In this document: one piece after another, positions 45,577-57,463 of the stretch
How the letters are laid out: each line of letters begins with the position of its first letter
How positions within the stretch are numbered: position 1 is the stretch's first letter
DNA from: Sipunculus nudus
Taxonomy: Eukaryota > Annelida > Sipuncula > Golfingiida > Sipunculidae
Length of the DNA: 64,000 nucleotides
Assembly: GCA_026874595.1 (NCBI GenBank)
Contig: CM049307.1
Coordinates: 77,908,643 to 77,972,642, forward strand
Direction: 5' to 3'
Made by a program: the position numbers and the translations under genes
The notes under the pieces: generated by a model
The model's input: only the letters and a program-made list of their open reading frames with translations
Database searches by the model: none
Told to the model about the DNA's origin: nothing

Positions 45577-46372
45577 GGAGGAAAATAAACAGGAAAAACA
45601 AACATACTAACACACTTATAACTCACTTATATACACGCTGTTTTGTAAACCTAAAGGGCAATATATGCATTACCTTACTCATATGAGATAAAAAAACATG
45701 TTACCATTTATCTAAGATCAAGATAAATTCTCCAAATTTCGAAAAGAGGTAAAATACTAATAAATGATTGTCAAGTACTCCATACCTCTTTTCGGATGCT
45801 TTCCAACTTGTCTCAAGAAGGACTGTCCGTATCAAGCTCACCCTTGGGTATAGCGGTTATTTAACAGCCAAAATACAGCATACGTGGAGCAGTGCCAACC
45901 AAGGCTGCAGTCAGCTTGCAAGCACTGCGAAATATACGGTCAATTTAAGCCCTGTATGCTCAGTGCGTAATTGTCACAGCCCTGTGCGACAGATATTTGA
46001 GACGTGGGTGACGTGGGAATTGCCAGATCCCGGTAAATAACCGGGATCAAGTAGTTAATGCCACTGTCATGACACCCAGCTTTTATTGTTTCAATCATTT
46101 TAACATTTACAACTTATGTTTAAGTCATTATTTCGGTCTATCCCAGAAGTAAGAATAATAATTAAAGTTTACAGTGGACTATAGGCAATTATATACATGC
46201 CGCAACAACCGTTTATGTTTTATACCTCTATAAGGGGATAAGCAGAGGAGTGACATACTTCAGTAGGTTATATTTTGAGATAAACGTTTATGCTATGTCA
46301 TGCATCCTGTTAATCTGCTTTTTTCTAGGTCACCAGCGAGTAGTTATTCATACTTATAATGCTAATGCTTAA
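45573..46372. other. Unassigned sequence
   Basis: A plus-strand frame at 45768-46040 has no recognisable motif. Nothing else is seen. Confidence 0.35.

Positions 46373-46432
<60 letters not shown>
46373..46432. repeat. (TAA)n microsatellite
   Basis: About twenty AAT units in a row. Confidence 0.9.
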
Positions 46433-46732
46433 TATATGTTGATATGGTATAGACGTGATACAGAAGTTTTGGATATTTAGTATTTTTATTTTATGTCTGT
46501 TTAATTTTAATGTTAAACTTTGATCGTAAATATGCGCTCGACGAGTGCTTTTTAGTTCGATAGGCTATGTCCAATTTCACAAGTTTGGCGTGTCACTGAT
46601 ATACTTAACACGATAGTCATTTCGTCATCACATGCCCCACGACTCAGAACTGATGTTACGGATGAAATAAAACAGCAATGTGTTAACAAAAAACATACAT
46701 TATGGCTGATCATCTTGAAAATATCAATATTG

Positions 46733-46788
<56 letters not shown>

Positions 46789-46812
46789 CAATATTATATA
46801 TACGCTTACGTT

Positions 46813-46947
46813 TATAAATACGTTTACTGATTATTCCTAGGTCTGAGGAATTAATTGGAATTAAGGGGGTTAAAACTCTCAACACGATGGGAAAAAAATT
46901 CAAGATTTTTTTACGTTTCTATGTTTTGAAATGACAGGGCAGTATAT
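46813..46947 (+). repeat. 130-bp module ending in (TA)n, copy 1 (second at 52314)
   Basis: Nearly identical to 52314-52446: ATAAATACGTTTACTG at the start, GGAATTAATTGGAATTAAGG inside and GAAATGACAGGGCAGTATA at the end. Both copies pass directly into a TA-rich array. Confidence 0.85.
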
Positions 46948-46956
46948 ATTATATAT

Positions 46957-46998
<42 letters not shown>

Positions 46999-47062
46999 AC
47001 ATCGTTTGTATTGCAGCTAGAAAATGGACGCCTATTATTTCATGAATACGTATGATAATACT

Positions 47063-47115
<53 letters not shown>

Positions 47116-47121
47116 TGAAGA

Positions 47122-47187
47122 AAAACAACACTGTAAATTCACAACAGTCTGTTTCACGGGATGCGACACGATCATCAGGTGAATGTG

Positions 47188-47190
<3 letters not shown>
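47122..47190 (+). repeat. 69-bp module between two (TA)n arrays, copy 2
   Basis: Partner of 12776-12844. It begins AAAACAACACTGTAAATTC and ends GGTGAATGTGGTT, where the next (TA)n array starts. Confidence 0.85.
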
Positions 47191-47259
<69 letters not shown>

Positions 47260-47513
47260 ACATCGTTTAAACGCAGAGCCAATCAGATTTTACTTTATCC
47301 AGCGCAAACTGACTGGGTGTTGCCAAACCTTAAAAAAAAAACCCTGCTTTTTCTCACAACGTGGTATTGGAAGGTCACAGGGCCGGGAGGTCACGCGCTG
47401 TGGTTAGAGCGTAGGTAACGGTCAGCCTATTTAGGTACAATAAGTATTGAGATTATGCTAATTTTTCTTTGTGTATCATTTTCTTATTAGAACCTTTGTG
47501 TTGAAAAAGACCC

Positions 47514-47561
<48 letters not shown>

Positions 47562-47598
47562 ATGTGTGTGTATATATATGCATGTATTATATATATAC

Positions 47599-47653
<55 letters not shown>

Positions 47654-47657
<4 letters not shown>

Positions 47658-48398
47658 TTATTGGTATTGTAGGTATTCAACTAATTTGTTTGACAAATGG
47701 CATGAGACATGTAATATTTAGATACGTAATATCTCCTTTTTCTTTAACCTCAAATTTTAAAATAGGGTTTTAAATATCAGGTATAAAACTTTAGTCCTTC
47801 AGCCAACCCCTTCCCCATTATGTTATTGGGAAAATTAAAGGTAATATTTTATATGTTTTCGTATGTTCATGGGAATGTGGATCCCCCAAATCAATTTTCC
47901 CCGATGTATTAATCAAGGTTTTGACCACCAATTTCAGTTGTTTTCACCTAGTTTAGAATACGCAGGTATAAATGGACCTCGAAGAATTGCTATGCTAACA
48001 TTTCAACAATCATAAGATAACGGATTAAAAATGAAATACTGTGAACAAAAAATTAAAGACATGCAATATTTTTTTTCAATGTAAGAAATACAATCAACAT
48101 TAGCGAGGACCGTTCGCATTATCCGTATGTCATCGCTCACACGCGCCTGTTTGTCATGGAAACAACGACAAATGTATAAACATTCCTCATCTAGCCGATC
48201 ATACGACAGTATATGTATTGTTATTTAAATCTGAAAAGGCTAGCAAAAGAAACAAATATAGCTTAAGCTTTATAAATAGTTCATATCATAGTTGGTTAGG
48301 GTTATCTCTATAATTGTGAGCAGGAATTGTGTTTCATCGATACAACAATACTGCATGCAGAGCGTATCGGTAACCGTTTTGATGTGGTGTATCGATAT
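47654..48398. other. Unassigned AT-rich sequence
   Basis: No gene or clear repeat until the TATCGATA-rich zone near 48350. Confidence 0.35.
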
Positions 48399-48812
48399 TA
48401 GGGCTGTATCAATATATCGATATATCGATACGAATCGATACGCGACGACGATACGATAACCGAAATGCGTTGCATGCTGTATCGTTTGTATCGATGTAAA
48501 ACATTGATTGCTAACGAATAGGGATATGACTCGAAGTTTAAATATAACCTTGACGATTTAAAAAAGCTAAATGCTCTGTATATTTGTTGTTTTGCCTTTA
48601 ATGACTTGATTAGAAATGTTTATACGCATGCACGTCAGTACTTCCATAACAAGCAGGTGCATGTAAGCGATAATAGGAAAATGATACTGACTTTCCTCTT
48701 TATTAATGAAATCGATATTCACATCACATATTGCTACTAGGAACAAGGTACATTATAACGTCTATATCCTATATATATGTGTGTGTGTGTGTGACACTTA
48801 TTCGCTTTATGA

Positions 48813-48904
48813 TACAGTGAGACCCCGGGCTGCTGGCGGACACCCCGCCTAACGGACACTTTTTGGGCAGACGGAGCGTTTTAATTACTTTTTAAACCCT
48901 ATTA
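48813..48904. mobile_element. pogo/Tigger-like terminus interrupted by a MITE
   Basis: TA followed by CAGTGAGACCCCGGGCTGC, and a repeated GCGGACACCCCGC block on both sides of the MITE at 48905-49065 (near 48835 and 49071). The second half probably ends between 49150 and 49230. No transposase. Confidence 0.45.
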
Positions 48905-49065
48905 AGGCCCGGCCACACCGAACGCTACGCTGCGCTGCAAAGCGCTGCAAATAAACGGCTGAGCATTTTTGCGGCGTTACAAAGCGGAGAAAGTTTAACT
49001 TTTTCATCTTTGTTTTGACCGGCTGCACAACACGGCGCAGCGCAGCGTTCGGTGAGGCCGGGCCT
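48905..49065. mobile_element. 161-bp MITE with TTA duplication (PIF/Harbinger-like)
   Basis: The ends AGGCCCGGCCACACCGAACG and, in reverse complement, AGGCCCGGCCTCACCGAACG match at 19 of 20 bases, and the similarity continues for about 33 bases. TTA flanks it at 48902-48904 and 49066-49068. GC-rich ends in an AT-rich surrounding. Confidence 0.85.
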
Positions 49066-50587
49066 TTAGGGCGGACACCCCGCTATTCGGGACAATGGAC
49101 ACTTTTTTGTCCGCCCGATGGCAAAAATCACCCCGGGCGAACGGACACCCAAGCGGCCGTCCCGATCTAAGTCGGCAGAAATGCTTTGAAACTGCAAATA
49201 TGGTCTGCTTCTGGTACGCCTTATATATCACTTAAATGTTCTCATGATTTAGGCATACTGCCATGACTATAAGACCGGAGCTAGTTTTACTCAAGTTAAC
49301 TTATTTTTCAGCTGGAACATTCATTTATGTATCGTTTTATCAATAGCAGTCCCCCCCCCCCCCCCAAAAAAAAAAATTACGGAATTAACGAAGATTCTAT
49401 TGTGCCGAGCTGTCAGTGATGCAACATATGAAGCAACATATTTATTCTGTATTTGGGCAACATTATTCTATCACAGGCCCAAAGCAAGGATAATGACGTA
49501 TCTGTTACACACCCGGACGATAACAGTCACGAGTCATGACCTTTCGCCTGGGGTGAGGGCTCAGCGATATCAACCAATCCCCGATCTTGTAACATTTGCA
49601 TCACGGAAATCAATCCCAACTACCAATTATAAGGCGTATATGATATCATGCATTGATTTATCATATTTGCTTACGCTCCAAAAAGATTTTCACAAAACTT
49701 GAACGAGATGTCAGAAATTAATTCATGTCATAAGCGATTCTTTTATTATCACGTAGAGTGAGTAATTGAGAAATTTTACAGACCCAGTGCAGAAATGTAT
49801 ATGTCGAGACGAGTAAGTCCTGTTGATGTCAATCAATGTAAAAATATTATTTTAATAATAGGTAATGACGATAATGTTCCAGTTAATATGAAAAGCCTCA
49901 TTCAAAAATAAAATAAAAGTAAAATAAATAAATAAAACACAACAACCGGTAGCATTAAATTTTATTCACATGTAACATATATTCCAGGTTTAATATTAAA
50001 GGAAAAATACCGATTTTCTTATGGTTGATAAATTTCCATAGTTGGGTCTCCGACATGTTGCCGCAGCCCGACCTCCTGTTACAAATAAAACCAGACCTAA
50101 GATAGCAGACAGCTGTCTGAGAAACATAACATCAAAAGTCATAAATGAAACCGACTAAATCATTGTTGACAAAATGTTCACTCATAGTCTTCAAGGTTTG
50201 ATTTGCTACATCAAACTACATTTTATAAATTATTATAAAGACAAATGCCTTCAGATAAACTGCTACATCTGTAACAAAAATTAGTCTAAGCCACAAAAAA
50301 TTTGTTTTAATCAATAACAAAATATAATTTCAGTAATTCAAGTTGTAAATCTTCCCAGATTTTTACAAATTTCCTCAAATCATAGAGTCTCAAATATTAA
50401 GAATGTATAATCATTTAACCTCCATATTTATGTACAATTTCTCTCTCTCCATGTTTCATGCACAGGGGGCTGTTGTGTCGGCGGATTAAAATCCTTAACA
50501 ACAGTCCCTAGACATAATAAAAACAAAAATATTGACAAACATACTGAATATATTTTGTATGGATGCTTTACTTTTATGTCGAATAAA

Positions 50588-50628
<41 letters not shown>

Positions 50629-50900
50629 AATGGATTCATATTCACAGAAATATACAAAACTGTGTGATTTCATGACACAAAATATAAAGCCTATGATCTT
50701 TCCCATCAAAAGTAATAAAACTGTTTGTGCAGGGGGGGGGGGGGGATGCAAAGGGCTCATAGAAGATCGAGATTTTGGTAGTTTTAATTAGATAGATTTT
50801 GATAATTAAAATCAACTGGTCTGTTTATTTATTTAATATCAAGCTTAAGCTGCTCAACTTGGGAGCATAGCATACGGAATATGTGGTATATTGAAAATAA

Positions 50901-50942
<42 letters not shown>

Positions 50943-51149
50943 AAGAAACAGAGCTGTTATTACGAAATGATAAACAAAGAGAAATGAAGCGTATCGTCAA
51001 TACGTATCGGTATCGAATTAACTGTATCGCGATACGTATTGTACCGGATGAGGCGGACCGATACCCAGCCCTAATCGATATGTATCAATACATCGGTATA
51101 TTGATACAGCCTTAATGATTAACGTAAATTATGAAACCCGATCCTCTGT

Positions 51150-51280
51150 TTTTAACACTCGTTTACAGGAGTAAGCAAAAGGTTCCAGGGCAATATTTTG
51201 GCAGGTATAAATTCATTTTAAAGGGAAGAAGCTATTTTTCGTCCTCATTCAACATGCTTTATAGGTGATTTGGCCCCTTT
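51150..51280 (+). repeat. Dispersed repeat shared with intron 1 of the ankyrin/SOCS gene
   Basis: See 37041-37180: the same start (AACACTCGTTTACA) and end (ATAGGTGATTTGGCCCCTTT). Confidence 0.55.
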
Positions 51281-52313
51281 ATGCTTAATTAGACGCGCTG
51301 ATCGGGTCATCTGTTATTCTTCACGAGCGAGTGAACGCCACTCAGCCACTTATCCTCGGAGTCACATTCGGTAAATTAAAAAAAATATATATATTTCAAT
51401 TGTTGTTTTTCTACTTTTCGTTTATCAAAGGTCAATTCCGGTTCCTCAATTTAAATTTCCGAAAAGTATATTTTCGTATCGATGTGGTGTACCGATATGT
51501 ATCGATAAATCCGCATCTTTTTTTCAGCCCTACTATCGACTAGAGATAAGATTATGACTGGATATCCAGAGAAAAGTTAAAATCGGTAATGGGCTTGATC
51601 TCATCTTCCTGGTAACATGTTCTTGGCAACAGCGTGGCAAATAAGTACAAACAAATGATTTTTCTGTGCTGTTACATTTATAAACATTTATCATTTACAT
51701 TTATCAGCTCCAACGTTCATATCTTGACTTACTGTAGATGGGTATATGGAAAGCCATTTTTTTTTGGATGGATCGCGAATCATACACTTTTTATATAACT
51801 GGGTTTTTATAACACCGTGGACCCTTGTTGTACCTGAATAAAGTCTGTATATTCATATCTAAGCATGATTTTATAAAGAGATTAACAACAGATGTAGGTC
51901 AACCGGAAGAGAATATTCCGTCCTACGGGGAGGCTAATAAGGGTTCATTTCAATATTCATGATATCAGTAACGTTTTTGTACTCACTGTCTTCTAATTTC
52001 AAATGAGTCCATGTGTCTACAGGGGCAGTTGAAAATATGGACAGTAAATGATGTTATAAAACTTTAAGAAAGCATCAATCCGATGAAATTCCTGTTTAGA
52101 TAATGGTTCCTTGTCTTTTGACTCAAAGCTTTATTTGCACAAAAAAAGAGTTGTGGCCATAGAACAAAACAAAGGCATAAGATATTTGTGTTATGATTAA
52201 CTAAAAACACACTAACTATTCCTTAATGGATTTCAGTATACAGTAACTACTTATTTTGAATTAAAAATACAGAATAAGGATACAGATACTGTGTGTTTCT
52301 TCAAACTGTTCAC
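51281..52313. other. Unassigned sequence
   Basis: Includes the CAGCCCTA terminus at 51525-51532 noted above. No gene supported. Confidence 0.35.
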
Positions 52314-52439
52314 TATAAATACGTTTACTGTTTATTCCTAGGTCTCAGGAATTAATTGGAATTAAGGGGGTTAAAACTCTCAACACGAAAAAAAATTCAA
52401 GATTTTTTTTACGTTACTGTGTTTTGAAATGACAGGGCA

Positions 52440-52503
<64 letters not shown>
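52314..52503 (+). repeat. 130-bp module, copy 2, with (TA)n array
   Basis: Module at 52314-52446 followed without a gap by a (TA)n array to 52503, the same arrangement as at 46813-46996. Confidence 0.85.
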
Positions 52504-52508
<5 letters not shown>

Positions 52509-53159
52509 GAGCCATCATGGTCGCTGTTACTGCTCGCTATAAGCAACGGTCAATCTCTTTATTGACCAGAAAACGATGCCCAATGGTCACAGAATACTTA
52601 AGATACCATATCCCGATAGTCTCCACCCTTAATTTTACATAATATTTTTATTTATATTATTATTAAATATTAATTATAGCCTAGGATCTATCAATATTCT
52701 GCAGGCGTGCTTAACTGTTATAATGCAATCAATCTTCGTATATCATTTACAACATATCAACAAATACGTTTATGTCACCGATTTTCCTTAATTTAGAAAC
52801 TGCCCCGTCAACTGATAAAGGATATAACACCATGATCACCGACAGAGGTCGCTTTAGGTGTTGCCTACTCAGAACATACCATAGTGACAGCTAACGGAAT
52901 ACGACGTCTTAATTATCTGTATACCACGAGCTTAGTTCCCGGCAACTCATCTTTCATTGCGCTGTTTGTTACGCATCGGAATCCTGAATGTGGAGTCTCT
53001 GGTTCCAGACTGGTTCTATGATCGTGTTACTATGTACATACTAATAATTCATGGAATTCTCTCTCTTTCATTCCAGATATCACATGACACCATAGGAATG
53101 AAAATCACACAGAAAAAGTAATTATTAATTCATTCTCAAAATAAACGAATAAATGCATG
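52504..53159. other. Unassigned sequence
   Basis: No gene or repeat is recognised. Confidence 0.35.
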
Positions 53160-53625
53160 AAAAATATAAAATATACAGGTGGCTCCAACAGTCTTCAGGA
53201 ACTGAAGAAACGTTCATGGTTAGTATACACACCAGGTTTTGGAACTTTAGATGAAACTACAGATGAGTACCTGACATGTTTACTGTCATTTGACTGTCTA
53301 AAAATAGAAACAAAATCGTAAAAATGAGACAGAAATATAGGTGGCGCCCCCCCCCCCATCCCCCCCCCCCCCCCAGTTTCTAGGAACTGACAAACCTAAT
53401 CATTGTCAATAATAAAGGCACGATTCATGGTAATCCATGCATTTATGATAAAGATGCTGGCGTTTTGTAAAATTTTTTTAAATATGCTGGGGGTACACCC
53501 TAACCCCATAGCTCGGTTAATATAGGTCGGAGTGACCTTATTTCAGGTTTCCATTGACCTCCCTGGATTATAAGTAAGAAGTTTCGATGGTCAGCGGTTA
53601 CGATTTGTGCCTTACTTATGGACGG
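53160..53625 (-). repeat. Dispersed reverse copy of the 340-bp repeat family
   Basis: TTTCAGGTTTCCATTGACCT and CAGCGGTTACGATTTGTGCC (53543-53612) match the reverse complement of parts of the 28741-29769 units, and AGGTGGCGCC at 53340 and AGGTGGCTCC at 53178 are broken forms of the palindrome core. A poly-C tract follows the second core at about 53347-53374. Confidence 0.6.
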
Positions 53626-54378
53626 ACTTATCTACTCCATAGATTTTCCCTATCCCCAACTAGTATATCGCCCTCATTGGCTAACTCATTGAACCATCGT
53701 GTAACCCGCCTTGTATGGTCACTCCCGATTCTCTAGATAATAGTTCTCCGGCTTGTTATTCATTATAGTGCTCTTTGGTGCGTGTTATGTTCTTGCAAAT
53801 GTTGGGCTCAGGTACTGGCACTTTGTCAACAGATGATATAGGAATACACGACAGACTTTTTTGTTATCAATTATATACAGAGTATGCACGTTACGTGTTG
53901 TTCAGGGTATACGCTGTCTGGTATATCCACACGTTGTGTTAAATGACCGTAAACTTATCACATATTAACTGTCATGAGTGCTTTATTGGTCTTCTGTGCA
54001 GATGTTTATATAGTCAGTCATTGTGCACAGGTAGCAGAGAGTACACTAACTACAGTTGATGCAAATAAACCTGTAATATTGGCGTACTGAAGACCAGTCA
54101 GTATTCTATATTTTTATTGCTGTCTGTGCCATCTTCAGGGTAAGTGTTTCCATTAAATAATTTCGTGAAAAAATAGCTAAAAGTGACATTTAGCATAAAA
54201 TGTGCCATTCCATAGGAATAAAGGCATATATAACGCGTTATGATATTGCAGGGTACCAACTCATGGTTGAGAATTAATGAGTTACATTCAGGTTGAACAT
54301 GTTAGCTAGGAAATGTGATAGGCTGCTATAACCGTCTGCTTCATCAAAACCATTCCTCCCCTGGCTGCCAGTCACTGG
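53626..54378. other. Unassigned sequence
   Basis: No gene or repeat is recognised. Confidence 0.35.
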
Positions 54379-55642
54379 TGCCGCTATCACATATAGCCTA
54401 CGGGGCCCGTACGGTGAGTATAATCAGCATTTTGGCTATATTCGCACGGTGCCCGCAAGGTACCCGTACGAATTTCCCGGGCGCCGCTTTAGTTTTTACT
54501 CGCCATACGGGCGTCGTTAAGCGCCTATAGGCCCTCTGACATTATGACCAGATTACTGGCTGTCAGAGAACCTCGTTGTTAAGGCCACATGAGTATGCAA
54601 ATATTTTCATTTTTTTTACAACGCCCCATGGCCTACAGGTACACTGTCAATTGACATACATCAGACTAATCGTTAGCATTTTAGTGTACGTTCTAACAAC
54701 ACCAAACATGAGCGAGAAAAGTTTCGTTTTTAAATCAGCATATTGGTAGACCCCTCCGCATGTTTGTTGAATTTCTGAGCGCATGAATACCGTTATGGCT
54801 TGCACGGGTTACTAGACGCAGCCAACGTGTACGCGATACAGGAAATGACTCGTTACCATAGAGACGGGGTTTCAGTTTGTGTTGTGAGTTCCCATGTCTT
54901 CATCATTCGTAGCATAATATTAATATTATGGACTGTTTACCACAATATGAATGCAACGTGATGGAAGACCACCTCAATATTGCTTGTATCATGACTCAAG
55001 TAGGCTTAGCAGCCCAATTATCATTGCCTACATTGGTTAGGCGCCGTGGTGCTGAGCTGGCTGCGCTCAATTCTTCCAGTGTTTTCAACTCGCCATAAGC
55101 CCGAAGAAAGGCCGTAGACAGCCCGTGCGGTTGCCTTACGGGCACCTGTGCGATATGTGAAAAGTCGAATGGCTGCCGCGCGGGGTCCGCATGGCTCCCT
55201 TGCGATGTAAAATTTGCTCGTGCGGTGTCCTCACGGTACCCTGAATATGTGCTCTCGGATAAATAAATACAACATTTCTCTGAAAAAAAATTCAATTCGC
55301 CAAAGTGCCCTTAATTAATTTATATTGATCTAAAAAATAAATACTATCAAAGTACATGTATAATTTTGTTTTACCACTGGGTAAACCTGTTTCATTTATC
55401 CATTTCAAAATAAGACGGGGCGAGGACTATAGGGTCAAATGTCCAAGAAAATCTGCATATAATAATAAAATAAATTAAATCCCCCTCAAAAAAGTCCCAA
55501 ATAAGATCCTTTTGTTTCATTTTGCCTTCCGTCCCATCCACATCTTGATGTCTTCACCTCAACTTGCACTTTACTTTTCTTTCCTTTATCTTTTTTATTC
55601 TTTCGCTTCATGTTGAACACATCTCTGTTGTTTAAAAATCAG

Positions 55643-55710
<68 letters not shown>

Positions 55711-56006
55711 CAGAAAATTGCCTCCCGGTGGCCGCTCGGTACCAGCGACCGCCAGCCGGGCACCTACCGGTCACCGGGCACCGTGTACTTGCTTCATGCA
55801 GAGAACCCGCACAGTCACCCTACGGTTCCCGGACGGCCCCTTAACCAACCAAGTTTCGGAGGTCACCGTAAGGTCGCCGTAGATTATGTGAGTGCAAACA
55901 ACGTGAGATAAAAAAAATCACACGGTGAGCGTACGGTCTCGAAAACCACGGCAAGCCGCCGGGTTGAAAAAACCGTACGGCGCCCGGTGTATATGTGAGC
56001 TAGGCA
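54379..56006. mobile_element. 1.6-kb TIR element with GC-rich CGTACGG subterminal motifs
   Basis: The left end TGCCGCTATCACATATAGCC and the reverse complement of the right end (TGCCTAGCTCACATATACAC) share TGCC and TCACATATA, and both continue into a CCGTACGGT motif. Repeated CGTACGG and CCCGGGC-type motifs fill about 170 bases at the left end and 270 at the right. A (TA)n array (55647-55707) sits inside. I could not find a clean target duplication, so superfamily is unassigned. Confidence 0.55.
54928..55098 (+). CDS. Small ORF of unknown function inside the TIR element
   Basis: A frame of 56 codons from ATG at 54928 to TAA at 55096-55098, with a Leu/Ala/Arg-rich C-terminal part (LSLPTLVRRRGAELAAL) that could form an amphipathic helix. 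It lies roughly in the middle of the TIR element. I recognise no family. It could be a remnant of an element-encoded protein or a chance frame. Confidence 0.25.
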   Translation: MDCLPQYECNVMEDHLNIACIMTQVGLAAQLSLPTLVRRRGAELAALNSSSVFNSP

Positions 56007-56389
56007 TAAGTCTACGGCTGCATCCCACTGTTGACTTGACCTCCCCTCCCCACTGCTCCGGGCCACCTTGTAACTAGTGGTCGATATGTCTTGGGGTCGA
56101 TTTGTCCTGCTCAGCCCATTGCTGAGGGTCCCCGCTAAGCAGTTGCCCCTTTATCGTTAATTGAACATTAAGAATAACCATATTGATTTATATCTGAAAT
56201 ATTCATCACAAACAAACTAAAGTCTCCCGATTGTCTCTTACTAAACGGCTATGGAATGTTGTATGTATATTATCACTTCTGACATATCACATTTGCAGTT
56301 CTTTAACAATGTATAAGATTAAATGATCTTTCTTCATACATACAATTAACAATCAACCGGCTGACTTTAGCTTCTTTAATGAAGGAAAC

Positions 56390-56854
56390 ATGTCGGTGCA
56401 TGATGAAGGTTTTGATGGGATATCTTCGGACGCTGAAGACATCGAGCCAGGATACTCATCTTGTGAACCCATGCCAGTGTGTGACAAAAAAGTGGTTACC
56501 TCCGCCAGTCTCACCCAAGGATCAATCGACAAAGAAGATCCAGTGAAGTAAACGCAAAAAATAATGCAACTGCAGAAAGTGTGAATGCAAGAAATAACAT
56601 GTACAGTTCAGATTATGAATCCCAAGAGAACGCGAAGACATTGGCTCACAAGGATAATAAACCATCAGATGACAGCTTGGAAACATGGTTAAGCTACCTT
56701 GTTCTTGCCGTATGTTTTGAAACCTTTGCTGTATCGGACGGGGTACTTTTTCTGTACGGAATTATATATCAAGACCTAAAGTCAAGTTTCGACACTGACA
56801 GTTCCGGTCTGGCCCTGCCGTCTTCTGTACAAACTGGTATGGCTTATTTCGGGG
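56390..56854 (+). pseudogene. Monocarboxylate-transporter-like (SLC16/MFS) first exon with a frame break
   Basis: From ATG at 56390 the plus strand encodes 53 acidic residues (MSVHDEGFDGISSDAEDIEP) to a TAA at 56549. The next frame, open from at least 56521, continues with EVNAKNNATAES and VNARNNMYSSD, a related pair, and then the transporter part: WLSYLVLAVCFETFAVSDGV as TM1, with the DG pair typical of SLC16 proteins, then FLYGIIYQDLKSSFDTD and SSVQTGMAYFGG leading into TM2. Monocarboxylate transporters move lactate, pyruvate or similar acids with protons. A one-base deletion near 56545 would explain the switch. A weak donor G|GTTGGT at 56855 would end the exon. No downstream exon is visible to 64000, so either introns are long or the gene is a fragment. 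Confidence 0.5.
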
Positions 56855-57018
56855 GTTGGTCCCTTTTAACATTTACACAGTGTCACACTAAAGAACCATT
56901 GTTTTTACCAGGTTTTTATCCGGAATCGCAAGGAAACTATAATACAAAGTATGGAATCATGGAACGTGACATTTCCTTGGATTTTCATATTTTTTTTTTC
57001 TTACTTTATACCTTGTGA

Positions 57019-57463
57019 GTACATGTGATAGAGACGTAAGCATCATTCAGCTTATTGTATATTCATTGTTGCAGTCATAAGGCATATTTGGGCAAATTAA
57101 TTAACTAAACTGGCTTGTTCAGAGAAGTAGCTTGCAGCTGGGCGGAGTCTCCCAACCCAAGAGCCACATGTGGACCAACAGCAGTCTCTCGCACTTTCTA
57201 CCCTAGACCAGGAAGGCATGAAGACTGAGTTATAGGGCTACCTATTTTATCATGGGGGTAATGGGTTAGTCCAATTATAGTGACAAGGGTTGTAGCTGCA
57301 ATGTCTTACAATGATACCGTGTACACGAATCGAAGTGTATACTCTTTCGTTATAATAAATAAAATTACACAACAGTCTATGCTTTATATTTTATTTATAA
57401 AGAAAATAATCATTTTAAATTGACTGCCACTTATAACAGATGACAAATCATATATAATTAAAA
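57019..57463. other. Unassigned sequence
   Basis: No transporter exon or other gene is recognised here. Confidence 0.35.

Larger units (their letters stand above)
46735..47653. repeat. Cluster of six (TA)n arrays
   Basis: Alternating A/T arrays at about 46735-46785, 46962-46996, 47066-47111, 47192-47257, 47514-47556 and 47605-47653, separated by short unique or module sequence. TATATACAACATCGTTT follows two of them (46990 and 47251). Long alternating runs also create open frames of Tyr-Ile repeats that are not genes. Confidence 0.9.
48399..51114. mobile_element. Nested hAT-like element cluster with TAGGGCTG termini
   Basis: The left terminus TAGGGCTGTATCAATATATC at 48399 has two candidate partners. 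One is CAGCCCTA ending at 51073, which gives identical flanks ATCGATAT on both sides (48391-48398 and 51074-51081). The other ends at 51114, where the reverse complement TAAGGCTGTATCAATATACC matches the left end at 18 of 20 bases but the flanks do not match. Because the termini are rich in ATCGATA, the flank match may be chance. Another CAGCCCTA lies at 51525-51532. Inside are the MITE at 48905, a pogo-like end at 48813, a poly-C tract near 49351, a poly-G tract near 50732, a (CT)n run at 50593 and a (TA)n run at 50905-50938; no transposase is seen. Confidence 0.5.

Noticed and set aside
46949-47773. Open frames of long Tyr-Ile repeats
   Set aside because: They are products of (TA)n arrays, which are open in several frames on both strands, and are not genes.
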